Below are positions 13,169 through 15,190 of a stretch of DNA of 15,190 nt, piece after piece. The notes beneath the pieces were generated by a model, which saw only the letters and a list, made by a program, of their open reading frames with translations, searched no databases and was not told where the DNA came from. The translations under genes and the position numbers were made by a program. The first letter of the stretch is position 1. The number at the start of each line of letters is the position of its first letter. Source of the DNA: M30B19 sp041688615 (GTDB lineage Bacteria > Planctomycetota > Planctomycetia > Pirellulales > Pirellulaceae); contig JBDNHU010000163.1 of assembly GCA_041688615.1 (NCBI GenBank), forward strand, positions 1 through 15,190, in the 5' to 3' direction.

Positions 13169-13963
13169 TTAAACCGCAACCACTGCAGGTATATGTGGAT
13201 GCGGATCGTAGTCTTCCAACACAAAATCATCGAAAGCAAAGTCGTCAATTTCACGTTTGTCTGGATTCATTTTCATCGTTGGCAATGACCGAAAATCTCG
13301 ACTGAGTTGCAGTTGAGCTTGTTGAAGGTGATTGTTGTACAGGTGACAATCACCGCCGGTCCAAATAAATTCGCCCGGCTGCAAATCGGCAACCTGAGCC
13401 ATCATCATGGTCAATAATGCGTAGGAAGCAATATTGAAGGGCACCCCCAGAAAGATGTCCGCGCTGCGTTGATAAAGCTGGCAACTTAGTCGTCCATCCG
13501 CGACGTAAAACTGGAACATCATATGGCAAGGCGGCAAGGCCATCTGATCAATCTGAGCAACATTCCAGGCACTGACAATAATCCTGCGACTATCAGGTGT
13601 CTGGCGTAATTGTTCCATGACCTGCTTAATCTGATCCACATGCTTTCCATCAGGCGTTGGCCAACTTCGCCATTGGTAACCGTAAACAGGTCCCAAATTC
13701 CCTTCCGAGTCGGCCCACTGATCCCAAATTGAAACGCGATTTTCTTTTAAATAGGCAATGTTGGTATCACCTTTCAAGAACCACAGCAATTCATGAATAA
13801 TCGATCGCAAATGCAACTTCTTCGTCGTGACGCAGGGAAAGCCTGCCGCCAAATTGAAACGCATTTGATGCCCAAAGATACTCTTGGTTCCAGTGCCTGT
13901 CCTGTCGGTCTTGGACACACCCGAATCTAAAACCAGCTTCATCAATTCCAGGTATTGTTTCAT
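13169..13963 (-). CDS. thyA: Thymidylate synthase
   Basis: The product is 264 residues, the same length as E. coli ThyA. It methylates dUMP to dTMP using 5,10-methylenetetrahydrofolate, producing dihydrofolate. Landmarks are DRTGTGTKSIFGHQMRF (20-36), the phosphate-binding S125-R126-R127, the nucleophile C146 in ALPPCHMMFQFYV, QRSADIFLGVPFNIASY with R166, D169 and N177, and DCHLYNNH with H207 and Y209. All key catalytic and dUMP-binding residues are present at E. coli numbering. The ATG at 13963 starts directly with the family MKQYLELM; upstream GGCAG is a weak ribosome site. folA follows 45 nt later, so the pair is probably one transcript. No flavin-dependent thyX is seen here. Confidence 0.98.
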   Translation of the reverse strand: MKQYLELMKLVLDSGVSKTDRTGTGTKSIFGHQMRFNLAAGFPCVTTKKLHLRSIIHELLWFLKGDTNIAYLKENRVSIWDQWADSEGNLGPVYGYQWRSWPTPDGKHVDQIKQVMEQLRQTPDSRRIIVSAWNVAQIDQMALPPCHMMFQFYVADGRLSCQLYQRSADIFLGVPFNIASYALLTMMMAQVADLQPGEFIWTGGDCHLYNNHLQQAQLQLSRDFRSLPTMKMNPDKREIDDFAFDDFVLEDYDPHPHIPAVVAV

Positions 13964-14365
13964 CTGCCAATTCGCCTAATACTTTCCGATCGTCTTCAAG
14001 ATCCAAACGTCCCCCTTGCTTCGTTAGATCCTAATTAGAACAAGACTGACCGTTTCTTCCCAGTCTACCCAACAGCGATACAATCCTAGCAAACCAGCAA
14101 ACCGCTTGAGTGCCCGACCAGAATTGGCCACCAACGCAAGACTGGCAAACAGCGAAAAACGATGCTCGGCGGCGAACCACTGGAACAGGCCTGTGTCTGT
14201 GTATTGAACACGTTTGTCAATAGGATAACCACCTTCGAATTCCAGTCAGCGTAGAATGACGACCACTATCCATCGGGGCAAGATCAGAAATCATTCGGTC
14301 CAGGTCAAACTTTTTGAAACTAGTTTCACTCTGAGATCAATCCACCCCAAGCCAGAACCATTTTC
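13964..14365. other. Divergent intergenic region between thyA and rtcB
   Basis: These 402 bases must hold the thyA-folA promoter (minus) and the rtcB promoter (plus). The one clear structure is the 14-bp palindrome at 14315-14328. I see no gene on either strand, and no -35/-10 pair good enough to call. Confidence 0.45.
14315..14328. promoter_or_regulatory. 14-bp perfect palindrome upstream of rtcB, candidate operator
   Basis: TGAAACTAGTTTCA is perfectly self-complementary and ends 37 bp before the rtcB-type ATG, a usual place for a dimeric repressor or activator site. It is loop-less and has no T tract after it, so it is unlikely to be a terminator. Operator function is inference from position and symmetry only. 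Confidence 0.4.
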
Positions 14366-15190
14366 ATGAATAAGAAAAAACTGATCGATTTGGGACTACC
14401 TCGCATGAGTGTCCCAACGGCAATTGCCTGCATTCAAGAAGCGGCAGCTGACAAGTTTGATAAGCGAAAACCCAAAGTGGTGATCGCTCAATTGATCGAC
14501 ACTCCAGAAAGCTTCTTAGACGACACACATTTTGGACCGCTGGCACAATCCGTGATCCAAGAGCGTGAATTCAAAGACCCGCCACCCATCAGTTACAAAA
14601 TCTGGGGCGACGATATCGACTCGGGTGCGATTCATCAAATCCAGAACGCATGTCGAGTTCCGTATGCCCGTGGCGCGGCAGTGATGCCCGACGCGCACGT
14701 GGGATATGGGCTGCCAATCGGTGGCGTGCTGGCGACCGAGGGCGTTGTGATTCCTTACGCTGTGGGCGTGGACATTGCGTGTCGAATGCGACTATCAATC
14801 ACAGATCTTAATCCTGATCTGGTGGAAACCAACGACGTTAAAGCCTGCCACGAACTGGACAAGGCGCTGACTGATGGAACGTTGTTCGGAATGGGGGGCC
14901 GTTTCAAGAAGCCTAACCAACATAAGGTCATGGACCAGGACTGGACAGTTTCCTCGGTGACGCGGGAAAACAAAGATCGGGCTTGGAAGCAGCTTGGGTC
15001 TAGCGGCAGCGGAAATCACTTCGCCGAATGGGGAGTCATCACGTTGCCTGAACCCGACTTGGGCTTGCCTGCAGGACGTTACGTTGGCCTACTTAGCCAT
15101 TCCGGGTCACGAGGAACCGGTGCAGCAGTTTGTCAACGTTTTAGTTCGATTGCACGCCAGAACTTGCCCGCCCGTTATGAAGACGACTCA
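14366..15190 (+). CDS. rtcB: RtcB-family RNA ligase, 3' part beyond the window
   Basis: The first 275 codons are present and the gene runs off the right edge; family members are about 400-480 residues. RtcB joins RNA 2',3'-cyclic phosphate or 3'-phosphate ends to 5'-OH ends using GTP and Mn2+. Seen motifs are MPDAHVGYGLPIGG with D109 and H111 (107-120), GVDIACRM with metal ligands D136 and C139 (134-141), GSSGSGNHF with H218 (211-219), and SHSGSRGTG with H245 (244-252). These match the D-x-x-C and His ligands of the bimetal site; the later His residues, including the guanylylated one, lie outside the window. The ACRM version in place of the more usual GCGM marks a divergent RtcB subgroup. N-terminal residues 1-70 differ from the E. 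coli type. The ATG at 14366 has no clear Shine-Dalgarno. It is divergent from thyA and not adjacent to RNA-repair partners (rtcA, rtcR) in this window. Confidence 0.92.
   Translation, partial: MNKKKLIDLGLPRMSVPTAIACIQEAAADKFDKRKPKVVIAQLIDTPESFLDDTHFGPLAQSVIQEREFKDPPPISYKIWGDDIDSGAIHQIQNACRVPYARGAAVMPDAHVGYGLPIGGVLATEGVVIPYAVGVDIACRMRLSITDLNPDLVETNDVKACHELDKALTDGTLFGMGGRFKKPNQHKVMDQDWTVSSVTRENKDRAWKQLGSSGSGNHFAEWGVITLPEPDLGLPAGRYVGLLSHSGSRGTGAAVCQRFSSIARQNLPARYEDDS

Overview
The window looks like a chromosomal piece of a planctomycete, most likely a Pirellulaceae/Rhodopirellula-like marine or freshwater lineage. This is inference from gene content. It carries a Gfo/Idh/MocA oxidoreductase, a planctomycetal-type xylose-isomerase-like TIM-barrel protein, a large secreted glycosidase-like protein and several lineage-type hypotheticals. 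Intergenic spaces are long, Shine-Dalgarno sequences are weak, and GC looks close to half by eye. I see no phage, IS element, CRISPR array, rRNA or tRNA.

Layout. Positions 1-423 are non-coding and hold an inverted-repeat element. Positions 424-786 (+) encode the most notable item: a small lipoprotein with a heavy-metal-associated (HMA) domain, interrupted by an in-frame TGA exactly where the first Cys of the MTCxxC metal/redox motif belongs. A bacterial SECIS-like hairpin with a GGUC apical loop follows 11 nt after the TGA, so I read it as a 120-residue selenoprotein (U60). A strong, probably bidirectional terminator (844-881) separates it from a convergent minus-strand pair: a family 2 glycosyltransferase (2980-3735) followed 19 nt later by a BshC-like protein of unknown function (1008-2960). 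Upstream of that pair lies a 14-bp tandem repeat array (3883-3938). Next on the minus strand come a Nif3-family dinuclear-metal protein (4265-5128) and a large exported multidomain protein with a glycoside-hydrolase-like centre (5305-8070).

A TIM-barrel sugar-phosphate isomerase/epimerase-like gene (8403-9188, +) is divergent from the large protein. It converges on a Gfo/Idh/MocA oxidoreductase (9345-10541, -), which has its own perfect intrinsic terminator. A 321-residue planctomycete-type hypothetical (10838-11803, -) is followed by an 800-bp region with no convincing gene. Then come thyA and folA in tandem on the minus strand (the dTMP/tetrahydrofolate pair: ThyA makes dihydrofolate, FolA recycles it) and a divergent, right-truncated rtcB-type RNA ligase gene (14366 to the window end).

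Functional links are mostly local: thyA-folA is a classic pathway pair, and the GT2/BshC-like pair is a likely two-gene operon. Most other neighbours look like ordinary scattered chromosomal genes. The candidate selenoprotein and its SECIS are the part most worth following up.
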